A stretch of 64,000 nt of DNA from Nilaparvata lugens. Taxonomy: Eukaryota > Arthropoda > Insecta > Hemiptera > Delphacidae. The first letter of the stretch is position 1. Each line of letters opens with the position of its first letter. The DNA lies in assembly GCF_014356525.2 (NCBI RefSeq), contig NC_052505.1, positions 6,485,171 to 6,549,170 of the forward strand, read 5' to 3'. Made by a program: the position numbers and the translations under genes. Below, one piece after another: positions 54,001 to 61,545 of the stretch. Below the pieces are notes generated by a model that saw nothing but the letters and a program-made list of their open reading frames with translations, searched no databases and had not been told where the DNA came from.

Positions 54001-57000
54001 AAATAATGGGAAAGTGAGAGTGAATAAAGAGAAGAGAGGGTGAGATCACAACATTCTGAGGTTGGAATAGGTGTAGGTGAGCTTTGGGCTATCCGTCGCG
54101 TGTAATCTGCCAAGGGTCAGACACCCATGAGGTTGCCGTGTTGTTCTACTGTTGTTGAGGCTGCCGATAAGAAGAGGTGGCTCAGAATTTTTCAGAGGGA
54201 AACATTGGATGTGAGAAAACGCACACTCTTGCATCGACCCATGAACTGACCCCGCTTGTGCGCCGACCAATTGAAAACGTTCACCAAAACTAAATTGAAT
54301 TACGATGAGCTGTTGTGATAGGCGTCAGATGAAACACCGCGTACAAGAACGTGAGAACAGAAGGGAATCGGTACGTGGAATCGAGTGAGAGAAAACATAA
54401 TAGAAATGGTGTAGCCTATGCCATAATAATTAATTATTATCCGACAACATCCTCCTCTAGTTGCGTTCAAGTTTGAATCCACTTTTTTTTTGCTGCCCAA
54501 TAAATATTGAATGTTCCGATGAGAAAGCTGTTTTCAAGGAAAATACAAAAACGTGATTACTTTTTTGTCAACTTATGGAATGATTTAGTTTTACTCGTTT
54601 CAAATTGGCAGATTTTTGCATCATGTAATCGAATTACATCACAAAACTCACTTGTCATGTGAAACACACTTCGCTGAATAGAATCAGTTTATCCCCTACC
54701 TTGAAATTTGTATTTAGAATCCAAAATTGAATGTCGTTCCCCTTGAGATAATCCGATTAATCCTATTTGAAGTAATATCAAATTGATCTGGCAACTATTC
54801 TAATTTATATTCAAATTATCTTATTTGATTTTCATTTTGTGAACTTTTTTCGTTTTGTTTTAGGGTGCTGAAAGAAAGACGCGTGATGAAGAGAGACGAG
54901 CCGCCAAACGCAAGATGACAGCCACTGGCAGGAAGAAGATGGACGAACTGTACCATCCACCCTGCGAGAGGTCCGAATTCTACAGTATGAGCGATCTCGT
55001 CAAACCGCCTGTCCTTTTCTCACCCGCGGAGGACATTGACAAGGTGAGTGTTTCTAAAGACTCTACTACCAAATTTAGCCCTCCTACCAAATTTAGGATC
55101 CATTTTTTAAAAGTCCTTCAAAAATTATCCATCAATGAATTTTAACAACTTTGAATGGAAATTCCTAACAATATTTTGTGAAAGAATAAACTACTGCTGT
55201 ACAAGAATACTGTTAGATACCAATATTTTTCCTGAGCTGTAGAAGGTAGTACACAATATTCAGTGTACTTTTATACTGTAGAACAAAGAACTACTGTTGG
55301 GACGCTTGAAGGAAAATGATAATAATACCTGCTATTGAACATATTGTTTGGAAGGCTTTAATCTACAAAAAATCATAGATTAATGATTCAAAATAAAATC
55401 TAACTTAATTCTATTCTCATTCCGCTCTTTATTATTTTTAATTTTCGTTGATTGTGTAGAGAATGCTACTCTACTGGACTGAATAGATATGAAGTAGCAT
55501 TATCTCGATCAATCTCGAGTTCCCATGTAGTTGCATAAAAATGTGATAATTTGGAAATGAAATATATGTCACTTGGTACTTTTCAAACCACTTGATAACA
55601 TATTGGGAATAAATTAATTAATAAAATTAATCAGAAACTTATCCACATTCACTCTATCTAGTGTTAGTAGTGTTATTATAATTATTGCCCAATACAAATC
55701 CATAGAAGATCATACCAAATGAAACTTAGTCTCTTTCTGTTTTTCAGTTAACGTCGATGGAGTTGCAGGGATTCTACGGCCATGAAACTGACACTTCAAG
55801 GTGAGAAATCAAAGACCATTTCATGTACAAACCAAAAGCAAAAATCCAGAAAATGTGATATTCATTCACGAAATCGTTGCAATACCATATTCAAGACATG
55901 GTTCCACGTTATTTGGAATAATATTATGAACAAAACTCTAGTTTATTATTGTCATAGGTACTCCTAGTTATTTGGCAGCTATGAAATAGAATTTCTATTT
56001 GATATTTCTAGGTTTATTATTGTCATAGGTACTCCTAGTTATTTGGCAGCTATCAAATAGAATTTCTATAGAATATTGATAAAAAAGGCAAATAAATATT
56101 GTAATAAATATTTATTAGATATTGTGTTCATATAAAAATAGCAATGAATATTTTGTTTGTTTAGTGAGAGATGAACTCAAAATTTGTCTAGACCACAACT
56201 GCATGCTAAGAATTCGGCAGTTTATCCATAGCACATATTTTCATTTTTCTCAATTATCGTACAAAGTATCAGGACTGTTCACTCTATTATATTACTGTTA
56301 TTGAATTTAAAAATTTTATGTGACCCATAACATTTCATAATTTCTCAAAGTAAGTGTTTCATTCTGTCTCTTTCATTTTCACTAAGATAAGTTATAATAT
56401 ATAAAGTAAAGTGAACATACGTTACCTACAGTATTACTGTGAAGTAGGTAGCTACAATTCACGCTGTACAAGATTCATTAAGCTCCTTCTGAAATGCATG
56501 AAATGTGCTTCAATAACTCTTGATGATAATTCAATGAGTTTTTGTCTGTACCAATTCTAGATATTAGTATAAAAATGATATATTTTCGTTCAATTTTTCC
56601 TGGATTGTAATCATTGTATGCTTCCAATTCTTACAGTTTATCGAATGGCGAGCCAGGATCTCTGAAGCACTCGTCGCCTTTCCTCCTGCACTCGGGAAAA
56701 GCGCCAGGTGCAGCCACGCAAACTCTGAAATTCCACAATCATTTCCCGCCAGACGCCCTCGACAAGAAGGACTTGGATCAAAGTTTGACTACCGATGGCA
56801 CCGTCTTCTCGAGTCCCCCGCTGAAAAGGCCAAAAATGGTGCCCCCCCTCAATGAGAGGGTCATGCTGTACGTGAGGCAGGACTCGGAAGAAGTGTACAC
56901 ACCTCTGCATGTGGTTCCCCCCACCACAAGCGGACTACTCAATGCTGTAAGTATATTATCCGATAATCACCACATTGTTTATTAATTTAATCTAAAGAAA

Positions 57001-60000
57001 ATCTTTCAGTTTTCTGAACCGATAAATCATCACAGTTTTAGTACGCACTGTATTCTGAAGAAAATCTTTTGGTATTATGAACCGATAAATCATCGCATCT
57101 TTAATATTCTGAAGAAAATTTGTTCAATTCATGACAAACTGAGAATTTTCCTCCAGTTATAAGATTGCTCAACTGCAGTCTGATGTTGAATAATTGAAAA
57201 AAACATTAGAAATAATATAAAATTATTTAAAATAGTGGACAGTCTACTTTAGTCTACATTAAAAATAGTAGACGAAATAATATTAGGATTATTTTTGTTG
57301 AAACACTCAACAAGAATATGAAAAGTATGATATTTTATTACCGTACTTGATTAGACTCATGTCAATTAAAAAATGGTTTATTATTTCTCAGTAAAGATAC
57401 TTGATGCTTGTTTGTTTGGATTGAAATGTACTATATATCCTGTTATTCTTGAAAACGATAAACTACAGCCTACTATGTACTACTGCGTTATGCATTGAAT
57501 AATCAATCCAACAACTTCAATAATTCCAACTAAACTAAAATAATGGTTTTATAATATGAAGATAGGTACTAGTTGAAATAATTTTTTTCGAATTAAATTG
57601 ATCAATTATTTAGGCCTACATTTATATGTTTTTGTTTATTAGATTAAGAATGAAAATCTTTTGTCTAGTCTTTGTTTTGAAAATTGTCTATGTACACAAT
57701 ACTACTGATATTTATTCTTGAATTTCTAATAGTGATACCTGTTAAATTTCCAAGATATAAAGATTGTACACAATTTATCAATAAATTGTTATTACTTATG
57801 AATCATTGTGGGGGTTTCATGCTTTTCATCAAGTTTATTGAATATATATAAAAAGCTTCAATCTCCGAATAGATTATTATAATGTTTCTCATTCAGTTGC
57901 ATAAAAATTGAATAATTTTGAATTTAAATATTTGTCACTTGGTACTTTTTAAACCACTTGATAACATATTGAGATTGAATAAATAATATTTGAAACGATA
58001 TAATCTTGAAAGTTTTTCTTAGAATAAATTCCATTATTAAAGAAAAAGGAAAACTTTTGGCATAATTTGATTATTAACTTGAATAGATCACCATCCATCT
58101 GCTTTCATGCACTTCTGATACACAATCTTCACTTTTCCTCAATCCTACCTTGCTCTAACAAAAAACTTTTCTAACAATAATCTTTCGCATTTTCAAATGA
58201 AAAACCTCGCCTTCAAATTTCTCGCCAAGTTCCTATTTTTGAATTGTTGGCAATATACTGCAATGCTTCGTTATCATTCAAGTTCTTCATGTCTCAATGG
58301 TGATTTGAACTTACAGCTTGGTCAACAGATGATAATTATCACATACTTCTCCTAGAATGTGTAAAAAAGAGAAAATTCATACTGCATGCCGAGAATTAAT
58401 TGGAGAAATATCATGCAAAGGTCATGTCATATACTCCTTATTAAATGTGTTTGAATGTGAAACATAAATAATAATGCAGCTATGAGTATCGAATCCATCA
58501 CGCTTAATAAAAAAAACAAGGATCAGAACTGTTTTGAACGAATTTACCAATATTGCAGCTAATGGTGAACATTCTTTAATGTTTTCCATTTACGGTGAAT
58601 ATAATTCACATTTTTTACATTGCCATTATTTAATTAGAGAGAATTTAAAAAAACGTATCAAATTTGAATTTTATTTGATTTTGAGAACTTTTATTGCTCA
58701 ATTTCTTATTCAGTTGCAGCTAACGGAATTTATCAAAAATGGAATCAATGTAAGAAAATTCCTTGGAACTTGGCGAGAATAATATATGGAATAGCTAGCA
58801 GTGCCTCTAAACTCAGTAATCTTTGTTTAATCTTTCCAAATTCAATGAATCAAAATTTCAAGAAAATTGAAACAATTTTAAAAAATTTGAACAATTTCAA
58901 AAAAAATCTAAACAATTTCAAGGGTAATATTATTTTTGAAAAACAATCCTTATTATCACTGGAATTAATTTATACAAGATAGTGTACGGTTTTCATAATT
59001 TTATATTTCCTTTTTCCAGTAGACACCATTTACTGCTTTATACAACATAATATAATCTTTAAGCTGCTAGCTGTTTTCAGTGAAATTATGGCAAAACATT
59101 TTTATGTTTCATAACGTACATTATTTGTTTTTATTCTTGATATTTGTTATTAGTGAATGTTCAAAGCACTATAAACAGTCCAAACTGAAGGTAAGGTTTT
59201 TCAGTACTTCCTGAGTCTTCTGTATCGCTTTTTAAAGTGCCTATAGGTTGGTTAATGAAACTAACAACTCACAAAGCTTCTTCCGTGCCTTTCTGTTAAT
59301 TTGGTAAGTAACGAGTAGGCTCTTTGCTTTCGAGGCTTCATTGCATGATGATAATTTATTAACCAACCAGCTGCATGCTGTCTCTTCTCTCTCACTCTAT
59401 CTCTTTCTCTTCTCAACTAGCCAAAAGTTAATATGGTACTGAAAATGATGAGAAACCCCCTCAAAAACTGTAATTTGAAATTCCATGATTCATCGATCAG
59501 ATTCTTCTCCAAAAATAAAATTGAAAAGAAGTTGAATTTCCCTAATCCAATTCTTTAAGATTGAAGTATTAATTTTGTTTTCCTTATTTCCAGATTGAGA
59601 ATAAGTACAAAATTTCTACTTCAAGCATTAGTAACTTGTATCGAAAAAACAGAAAAGGGTAAGTCAGTTTTACATTCTCATAGATCTATTGAACTTAAGG
59701 TACCTATTGCTGAAACGTTTATGATGATCCAAATATTGAAGAAGAAAATTGCAATTTTGCTGAAAACCTATTCACTGAAAGTCAGAAAAATAGTCATTAT
59801 TCTCACATTACAGTTTCCAATCTCCATAAACTTTATAGATGAATTTCGCTTTCACTAACATAATGTATCGTAATTTTAACAAAATTAACTGGGATAAGTG
59901 TCAATGATTATTCTGGCTCTCATGAATACTTCTCATTACTACAAACCTGCATTGGAAGCAATTGCAGTATTCTTCTTGTAGTCGAATTACTAAAATATTT

Positions 60001-60910
60001 AACAAAATTCTGATGTAAATATTTATAACAATTTCATTTCAAGTGGTTAAAATGGCTGAAGTGGATAAGGTGGAGCTTTGAACTGAATATCATACTAACA
60101 ATGTCCGTCAGAAGTGTACGGAATGCAGTCAACATCGCTTCCCAATAATATTTGTCTACCTTTTTCCACAAATCATTCATGACTGTTAAATTATAATGGG
60201 ATGTAGGAATGATCATATCTTCAAGTTGCCTTATTTCTCATAATAGAAAGAAATCAATATATTATACGCACCACTTGCGTGTAATGATTGAAAATGGAAG
60301 GAAGATTTGACCTTTTAAGTTTCCGGACGATTCCGAAAACCCAGGAACAGATATTTAGAAAAAACAATCAATTATTGTGTTATTTTGGTACATATAGAAT
60401 GTTTGATCGAATTCAGCAACTAATAAGTCTTACTTCCGAAAAGCAATTTTCGTAAATAATTCCACGGAGTAGAGATCATCTTCTTCTGAGAAGGGTTCCT
60501 TCTTCTGTGGCAATACCCAGTAATTGAGACTGAATTTATCGTCCTAGGTTTGAAATTATTAAGAGTGAAGTCACGACATCGTTGTTGACATCTACGTTGT
60601 TTAATGTTTGAAATTGTTGCTGAAATTCAACTTAAAGATCTAGAGTGACAACCATCTCTAGATGAAGATTAAATATGTGTAATTCAATCATTTATGTATT
60701 TATCCCATCAAAATATGTATGATTGAATCAAATTTCCATGTACAATTTTATTGAAATCGAATTATTTTTGTTTTCAGGATTATAGCCAAAATTGACGACG
60801 AGATGATCAAGTATTACTGCAATGAGGACATGTTCTTACTCGAAGTACAACATTCAGATGAGAGTGAAGAATTAATAGACATAATTTTGGTGGAACTAAT
60901 GGATCATTAG
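161..60910 (+). CDS. grh: grainyhead transcription factor, 3' eleven coding exons (5' partial)
   Basis: Spliced exons 161-312, 7346-7508, 21162-21273, 36834-36928, 39030-39086, 42780-42878, 54864-55043, 55748-55800, 56637-56946, 59594-59658 and 60778-60910 give 1,419 nt, an exact multiple of three, ending in TAG. The 472-residue product matches insect Grainyhead along its length as I know the family. Grainyhead is a nuclear, dimeric, sequence-specific activator/repressor of epidermal barrier, wound-response and epithelial adhesion genes, binding sites close to AACCGGTT. Residues about 1-50 are the linker, about 51-285 the immunoglobulin-like CP2/Grh DNA-binding domain, 287-380 a variable linker, and about 381-472 the C-terminal dimerisation domain. 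The N-terminal activation region is missing because its exons lie upstream of the window. CP2/gemini paralogues are less likely, since the motifs [14 protein letters not shown] and [10 protein letters not shown] are of the Grh branch. No frameshift or premature stop interrupts the spliced frame. Confidence 0.96.
400..545 (+). repeat. purine-rich GAA/GAT low-complexity tract
   Basis: A run of about 145 bases is almost free of pyrimidines other than T, with GAAGAAGAAGAA and GATGATGAT stretches. It begins about 90 bases after the exon 1 donor. Its complement yields a poly-Ser/Ile open frame that is an artefact of the repeat. GAA-rich sequence often acts as a splicing enhancer, which is inference here. 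Confidence 0.8.
2380..2660 (+). promoter_or_regulatory. CpG-rich island with alternating Y-R tract and palindrome
   Basis: Within AT-rich intron, this block is rich in CpG. Positions 2402-2421 (TGCACGCGTACGCATGCGCA) alternate pyrimidine and purine perfectly for 20 bases, a potential Z-DNA segment. The same stretch on the minus strand reads TGCGCATGCGT, one base from the NRF-1/Ewg consensus. Positions 2456-2470 form a perfect 7-bp hairpin GATCCTG-T-CAGGATC. It is a candidate enhancer or alternative promoter only. Confidence 0.35.
6030..6082 (+). repeat. CTC/TCC trinucleotide repeat
   Basis: Imperfect (TCC)n/(CTC)n microsatellite with A and T interruptions. It gives a poly-Ser open frame with no other support. 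Confidence 0.8.
6118..6150 (+). promoter_or_regulatory. TATA-like box TATTAAAA, possible cryptic promoter
   Basis: TATTAAAAGG at 6118-6127 lies in a C-rich context (ctccccc before, ccccct after), unlike the surrounding AT-rich intron. About 25-30 bases downstream is GCAGCTCACC. It could be an internal alternative promoter of grh, but nothing else proves it. Confidence 0.2.
6850..7100 (+). repeat. tandem duplication, about 133-bp period
   Basis: Unit 1 (about 6850-6975) and unit 2 (about 6984-7100) share CTATTCCTCATTTTAATT, CACGAAATA, GTATTCAGAATA and TGAAGCATC in the same order, with scattered substitutions. It lies 250 bp upstream of exon 2. Confidence 0.75.
7346..7508 (+). CDS. grh: grh exon 2: N-terminal part of DNA-binding domain
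   Basis: The acceptor ttaattacag ends at 7345 and the donor GTAGGA begins at 7509. The exon is 163 nt and completes a Val codon, then encodes 54 residues including [30 protein letters not shown] and [13 protein letters not shown]. This is the highly conserved start of the CP2/Grh DNA-binding fold. It ends in phase 0 after Lys. If unspliced, the frame reads on as VGETIRHH and then stops, so the conserved sequence stops exactly at the predicted donor. Confidence 0.97.
9120..9270 (+). promoter_or_regulatory. ETS-site and TATA-like block, candidate internal promoter/enhancer
   Basis: ACCGGAAGT at 9174-9182 is a consensus ETS-factor site. A C-rich segment (gccccccaattatatgg) and CTATTTAAAC at about 9251-9260 follow. 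Immediately downstream is a 400-bp GA-rich tract containing many GAGAG motifs, the binding site of insect GAGA factor. The combination resembles insect promoters and would be intragenic here. Functional role is inference. Confidence 0.3.
9280..9680 (+). repeat. GA-rich microsatellite/minisatellite tract
   Basis: About 400 bases of imperfect (GA)n with an internal higher-order repeat: GAGAGAAACAGAAAATGAGAG recurs at about 9505 and 9590, and TGAGAGTAGATAGAT-like blocks recur at about 9458 and 9545. The minus-strand Ser/Leu-rich open frame at 9341-9697 is produced by this repeat. Confidence 0.85.
9875..10277 (+). repeat. tandem duplication, about 200-bp period
   Basis: Unit 1 (9875-10085) and unit 2 (10086-10277) share GAAAGAAGAGCATGTAAT, AGAGAAGAAAGGT, TCTGTAAT-like, GTTCCATTACAATTCAG and TCGAACAGA in order, with small indels. 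It is a direct head-to-tail duplication in intron 2. Confidence 0.85.
15399..15478 (+). repeat. TA dinucleotide microsatellite
   Basis: About 80 bases of (TA)n interrupted several times by an extra T (ttatatat). Confidence 0.95.
20217..20364 (+). mobile_element. foldback MITE-like element, about 148 bp
   Basis: The left end reads AGCTGTTTGCACAGTC...TTAAACTGAATTC and the reverse complement of the right end reads GGGCCGTTTGCACAGTGAC...TTGAACTGAATTTC. The terminal inverted repeats are about 35 bp with a short loop and no coding capacity, which is the structure of a non-autonomous DNA transposon. The superfamily and the target duplication are not clear. Confidence 0.7.
20874..21134 (+). repeat. 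duplicated segment flanking an ATC microsatellite
   Basis: The segments 20874-20950 and 21055-21134 are diverged copies: both contain TTTCTCTT, ATTTTTCACTTGCATATT, GTTCAGT-CAG and GTCTTCTTCTT in the same order. They are separated by ATC-rich sequence, so the unit period is about 180 bp. The second copy ends 27 bp before exon 3. Confidence 0.8.
20949..21019 (+). repeat. ATC/CAT trinucleotide microsatellite
   Basis: About 70 bases of nearly pure (TCA)n, preceded by similar imperfect repeats at 20808-20870. It gives poly-Ser and poly-Met open frames on the two strands, which are artefacts. Confidence 0.95.
21162..21273 (+). CDS. grh: grh exon 3: DNA-binding domain, [13 protein letters not shown] block
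   Basis: The acceptor gtttgttgcag ends at 21161 and the donor GTATAG begins at 21274. The 112-nt exon encodes 37 residues, including [20 protein letters not shown], then [17 protein letters not shown], and one base of the next codon. That base plus AT of exon 4 gives Asp, restoring the family motif ILDADTKNS. The acceptor region was built partly from a local duplication (see 20874-21134). Confidence 0.97.
22899..23440 (+). mobile_element. dispersed non-autonomous element, copy A (542 bp)
   Basis: This shares its sequence with 32056-32598 in the same orientation. A 16-bp perfect inverted repeat TTTTTCCTACAGTTAC (22902-22917) and GTAACTGTAGGAAAAA (23288-23303) bounds the first 402 bp. The remainder holds a 102-bp imperfect hairpin (23319-23420). 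An 11-bp perfect inverted pair TTGCTGCACTG (22933-22943) and CAGTGCAGCAA (23053-23063) makes a second fold on the left. A GTG-started open frame at 22926-23162 exists in both copies, but conservation follows the whole repeat, so it is not evidence of coding. No clear target-site duplication is seen. Confidence 0.8.
25552..25737 (+). mobile_element. foldback MITE-like element (186 bp)
   Basis: The left end AAGCTGCGTTTGCACCAAAG and the reverse complement of the right end AAGCTGCGTTTACACCAAAG differ by one base. The inverted repeats extend about 75 bp each and include CAAAATGTTTATTT and TATAGATTCTATTAGATT. The centre is itself palindromic (ATCATGCACATGAT). Almost the whole element folds into one hairpin. 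It is non-coding; the superfamily is not assignable from sequence alone. Confidence 0.85.
29489..29614 (+). repeat. minisatellite, three 42-bp units
   Basis: Units begin at 29489, 29531 and 29573 and share TTATTTACTATAA, CCAAC-GTATAACTTC and ACTCC, with few substitutions. Confidence 0.9.
32056..32598 (+). mobile_element. dispersed non-autonomous element, copy B (543 bp)
   Basis: This is the direct-orientation partner of copy A. The first 245 bp differ from copy A at four positions I can see (for example GTGGCC for GTGTCC, GCGAG for GCGGG), and the last 245 bp appear identical. The 49-bp internal block 32304-32352 is replaced relative to copy A apart from the core ATAACCAAGGACAAC. The 16-bp inverted repeat is at 32059-32074 and 32446-32461, and the hairpin is at 32477-32578. 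Confidence 0.8.
36834..36928 (+). CDS. grh: grh exon 4: DNA-binding domain, [19 protein letters not shown] block
   Basis: The acceptor ttctgttcacag ends at 36833 and the donor GTAATT begins at 36929. The 95-nt exon gives two bases to the split Asp and then 31 residues: [31 protein letters not shown]. Fly Grainyhead has Cys where this gene has Val in LVG-V-IEE, as far as I recall. It ends in phase 0. Confidence 0.97.
36929..39029 (+). other. grh intron 4 of window (2,101 bp)
   Basis: Phase 0 intron. It contains a pyrimidine-rich segment of about 450 bp at 37540-38000 with repeated CTCTC, TTCC and CACTCC runs. I see no gene or mobile element. Confidence 0.85.
39030..39086 (+). CDS. grh: grh exon 5: 57-nt exon of DNA-binding domain
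   Basis: The acceptor ttttttttcag ends at 39029 and the donor GTGAGT begins at 39087. Nineteen complete codons encode [19 protein letters not shown], a nearly invariant CP2/Grh segment. Both ends are in phase 0, so skipping this exon would keep the frame but remove a core strand of the DNA-binding fold. Confidence 0.97.
39087..42779 (+). other. grh intron 5 of window (3,693 bp)
   Basis: Phase 0 intron. Somewhat GC-richer sequence occurs at 39700-40060. Its 3' end (42474-42770) holds nested direct repeats around an apparent insertion. The open frames at 40107-40298 and 40866-41129 have no recognisable similarity. Confidence 0.85.
42474..42761 (+). repeat. nested direct repeats around an insertion-like segment
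   Basis: TTTTGCTCAAAGCATTTT followed by ATTTATTTA occurs twice at about 42475-42543. The 22-bp TACCGTAATTCAACTTTTGC plus TC occurs at 42503-42524 and again at 42740-42761. Between them lies about 215 bp ending in AATAAATTGATTGTTTGATT, a simple-repeat tail as often seen at retroposon 3' ends. The second 22-bp copy sits directly upstream of the exon 6 polypyrimidine tract. Confidence 0.6.
42780..42878 (+). CDS. grh: grh exon 6: DNA-binding domain, [19 protein letters not shown] block
   Basis: The acceptor tctgtttgccag ends at 42779 and the donor GTAAGA begins at 42879. Thirty-three codons in phase 0 encode [20 protein letters not shown] then [13 protein letters not shown]. The usual family motif here is EDPRD; the CAC codon at 42819-42821 gives His instead of Pro. 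The rest of the exon is typical. Confidence 0.97.
46039..46305 (+). repeat. tandem duplication, about 135-bp period
   Basis: Units from 46039 and 46174 share CAATTTTCATT, TTGTGTT-AAACT-ACAGTT, TTTTGGATAATC, CCTACAATTTT, AGATCT and CTACTCCTC in order. Confidence 0.85.
46573..46885 (+). mobile_element. candidate foldback element, about 310 bp
   Basis: GGTTTTCGTTTGTGCGTGAA at 46581-46600 is matched in inverse by TTTACGCACAAACGAAAA at 46858-46875. Inward of these, GTCGTCGAC (46605-46613) faces GTCGTCGTCGAC (46839-46850). Outer ends are less alike, so boundaries are approximate. Non-coding MITE-like element is the best reading. Confidence 0.5.
49514..49619 (+). repeat. short direct repeat, 82-bp period
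   Basis: GTGTTGAAAACAC-ATTTCCAGTG occurs at 49514-49537 and 49596-49619 with one mismatch, and the sequence between contains further GTTGAAAAC and AAAATTGTGTTG repeats in both arms. Confidence 0.8.
52260..52460 (+). promoter_or_regulatory. CpG-rich block with alternating Y-R tract
   Basis: The stretch TGTGCGCGTGTGCGTGTGTG at 52331-52350 alternates pyrimidine and purine for 20 bases. Neighbouring GCATGCGCGAC, ACACGCAAGCACACG and CCCGGCGGCGGACG make a GC-rich island in the AT-rich intron. It could be a regulatory element; no functional signal beyond composition is seen. Confidence 0.25.
53543..53611 (+). repeat. three 23-bp tandem units
   Basis: TTTCTGGAATAAACATATAA and close variants start at 53543, 53566 and 53589. 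Confidence 0.9.
54864..55043 (+). CDS. grh: grh exon 7: basic C-terminal part of DNA-binding domain
   Basis: The acceptor gttttgttttag ends at 54863 and the donor GTGAGT begins at 55044. Sixty codons in phase 0 encode [40 protein letters not shown] and [20 protein letters not shown]. The Arg/Lys-rich start is the conserved basic loop region expected to contact DNA in the Grh/CP2 family. It may also serve nuclear import (inference). Confidence 0.97.
55044..55747 (+). other. grh intron 7 of window (704 bp)
   Basis: Phase 0 intron. It carries one copy of a dispersed repeat (about 55530-55620) that also occurs in intron 9. Otherwise only AT-rich sequence. Confidence 0.9.
55530..55620 (+). repeat. 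dispersed repeat copy 1 (pair with 57895-57985)
   Basis: AGTTGCATAAAAAT, GTCACTTGGTACTTTT, AACCACTTGATAACATATTG and a following AATAAAT-rich end occur in the same order and spacing at 57895-57985. The two copies are diverged but clearly related. Confidence 0.8.
55748..55800 (+). CDS. grh: grh exon 8: short linker exon
   Basis: The acceptor ctgtttttcag ends at 55747 and the donor GTGAGA begins at 55801. The 53-nt exon encodes [17 protein letters not shown] plus two bases (AG) of a Ser codon completed by exon 9. FYGHETD is shared with insect Grainyhead and lies between the DNA-binding and dimerisation domains. If the intron is retained, an unrelated tail follows. Confidence 0.94.
55801..56636 (+). 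other. grh intron 8 of window (836 bp)
   Basis: Phase 2 intron containing the 71-bp tandem duplication at 55941-56068. No other structure is evident. Confidence 0.9.
55941..56068 (+). repeat. tandem duplication, 71-bp period
   Basis: Units from 55941 and 56012 share GTTTATTATTGTCATAGGTA, CTCCTAGTTATTTGGCAGCT and AAATAGAATTTCTAT, nearly without substitutions, so the duplication is recent. Confidence 0.95.
56637..56946 (+). CDS. grh: grh exon 9: linker and start of dimerisation domain
   Basis: The acceptor ccaattcttacag ends at 56636 and the donor GTAAGT begins at 56947. This is the longest coding exon here (310 nt, 103 complete codons after the split Ser). It carries [21 protein letters not shown] and SPPLKRPKM, then [20 protein letters not shown] and [10 protein letters not shown], the first half of the C-terminal ubiquitin-like dimerisation domain. 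It ends in phase 0. Confidence 0.96.
56994..57113 (+). repeat. tandem duplication, about 60-bp period
   Basis: Both units contain GAAAATCTTT, GAACCGATAAATCATC and end in TATTCTGAAGAAAAT; a third partial start follows. Confidence 0.85.
57895..57985 (+). repeat. dispersed repeat copy 2 (pair with 55530-55620)
   Basis: See the partner copy; shared blocks are AGTTGCATAAAAAT, TGTCACTTGGTACTTTT and AACCACTTGATAACATATTG. Confidence 0.8.
59594..59658 (+). CDS. grh: grh exon 10: dimerisation domain
   Basis: The acceptor ccttatttccag ends at 59593 and the donor GTAAGT begins at 59659. It encodes [20 protein letters not shown] plus Lys and two bases (GG) of a Gly codon completed by exon 11. The sequence continues GLLNA from exon 9 exactly as in insect Grainyhead. 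The purine run before the donor allows other GT choices, but only this one keeps the frame. Confidence 0.95.
59659..60777 (+). other. grh intron 10 of window (1,119 bp)
   Basis: Phase 2 intron, AT-rich, with no recognisable feature. The exon 10 frame stays open into it for about 65 codons, but that sequence is unlike Grainyhead. Confidence 0.9.
60778..60910 (+). CDS. grh: grh exon 11: C-terminus and stop
   Basis: The acceptor ttgttttcag ends at 60777. After completing Gly, 43 codons encode [20 protein letters not shown] and a tail ending in VELMDH, followed by TAG at 60908-60910. AKIDDEM and [12 protein letters not shown] are characteristic of the Grh dimerisation domain. The acidic run DESEE is a variable loop. 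This is the normal family C-terminus, not a truncation. Confidence 0.96.
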
Positions 60911-61083
60911 CACGCGAATGTGAAATGAGTAAATTATTGTGAATCAAAACTCGTGATTGAAGAACCATCGTGTCTTTCTTCAGTTGTTAATCAAACATGA
61001 TAATTGGCTGATCAGCGATTACTGTATTTATTGATTGAATGATGCTGAAATGGACAATCAGATCACTTTTCCAAGAAGAGGAT

Positions 61084-61089
61084 AATAAA
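61084..61089 (+). terminator. candidate poly(A) signal AATAAA, proximal
   Basis: AATAAA about 174 nt after the stop, followed within 50 nt by a T/G-rich stretch (tttgtatgtaaatttttgttg) as expected for cleavage. Confidence 0.4.
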
Positions 61090-61539
61090 TTTATAGATTT
61101 ATTCTTTGTATGTAAATTTTTGTTGATTGTATTATTATATTTATCGCAATATTAGTTGTATATCATTTGCTCTTCGTGAAGGATGGTGCAACTCAAATGC
61201 CTTGATGTGCCTACAACTTATTAATTGAATGTTGATGAATTATATAAGTGGTTTACAATGCAATCTTTTTGATTAGCGACTTAGCATTTACAATATAGTG
61301 CAGATGCAATTTTAGTATAATACGGCTTAAAATGGATAGAAGGGTAGGATATTGTCAGTGCTTTAAAGACATTGTGCTATGTTGATGATTAAGATCATTG
61401 TCTGTTGAATATTCGTATTTTAAATGTTGATTTTGTGTACCTAGGCATTTTGATTGGAAGTGGTTAGGTTGAAATTGAATGCGATATATACTATCGACCA
61501 ATTCTGGTTCGATTCATGAAAGAATGCGCCTGTATCTGA

Positions 61540-61545
61540 AATAAA
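61540..61545 (+). terminator. candidate poly(A) signal AATAAA, middle
   Basis: Canonical hexamer 630 nt after the stop. The downstream sequence is less T/G-rich at once, but TTGTTTTT and TTGTTGT occur 60-80 nt on. Confidence 0.3.

Larger units (their letters stand above)
42879..54863 (+). other. grh intron 6 of window (11,985 bp)
   Basis: Phase 0 intron. It contains a duplication at 46039-46305, a foldback candidate at 46573-46885, a repeat at 49514-49619, a GA/GT-rich stretch at 50340-50400, a CpG-rich block at 52260-52460 and a 3 x 23-bp repeat at 53543-53611. Minus-strand open frames at 52985-53334 overlap in two frames and resemble no protein family I can name. Confidence 0.85.
56947..59593 (+). 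other. grh intron 9 of window (2,647 bp)
   Basis: Phase 0 intron. It has a 60-bp tandem duplication at 56994-57113, the second copy of the dispersed repeat (57895-57985), and an AT-rich array of AACAATTT-type units at 58865-58922. Open frames here are AT-driven. Confidence 0.9.
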
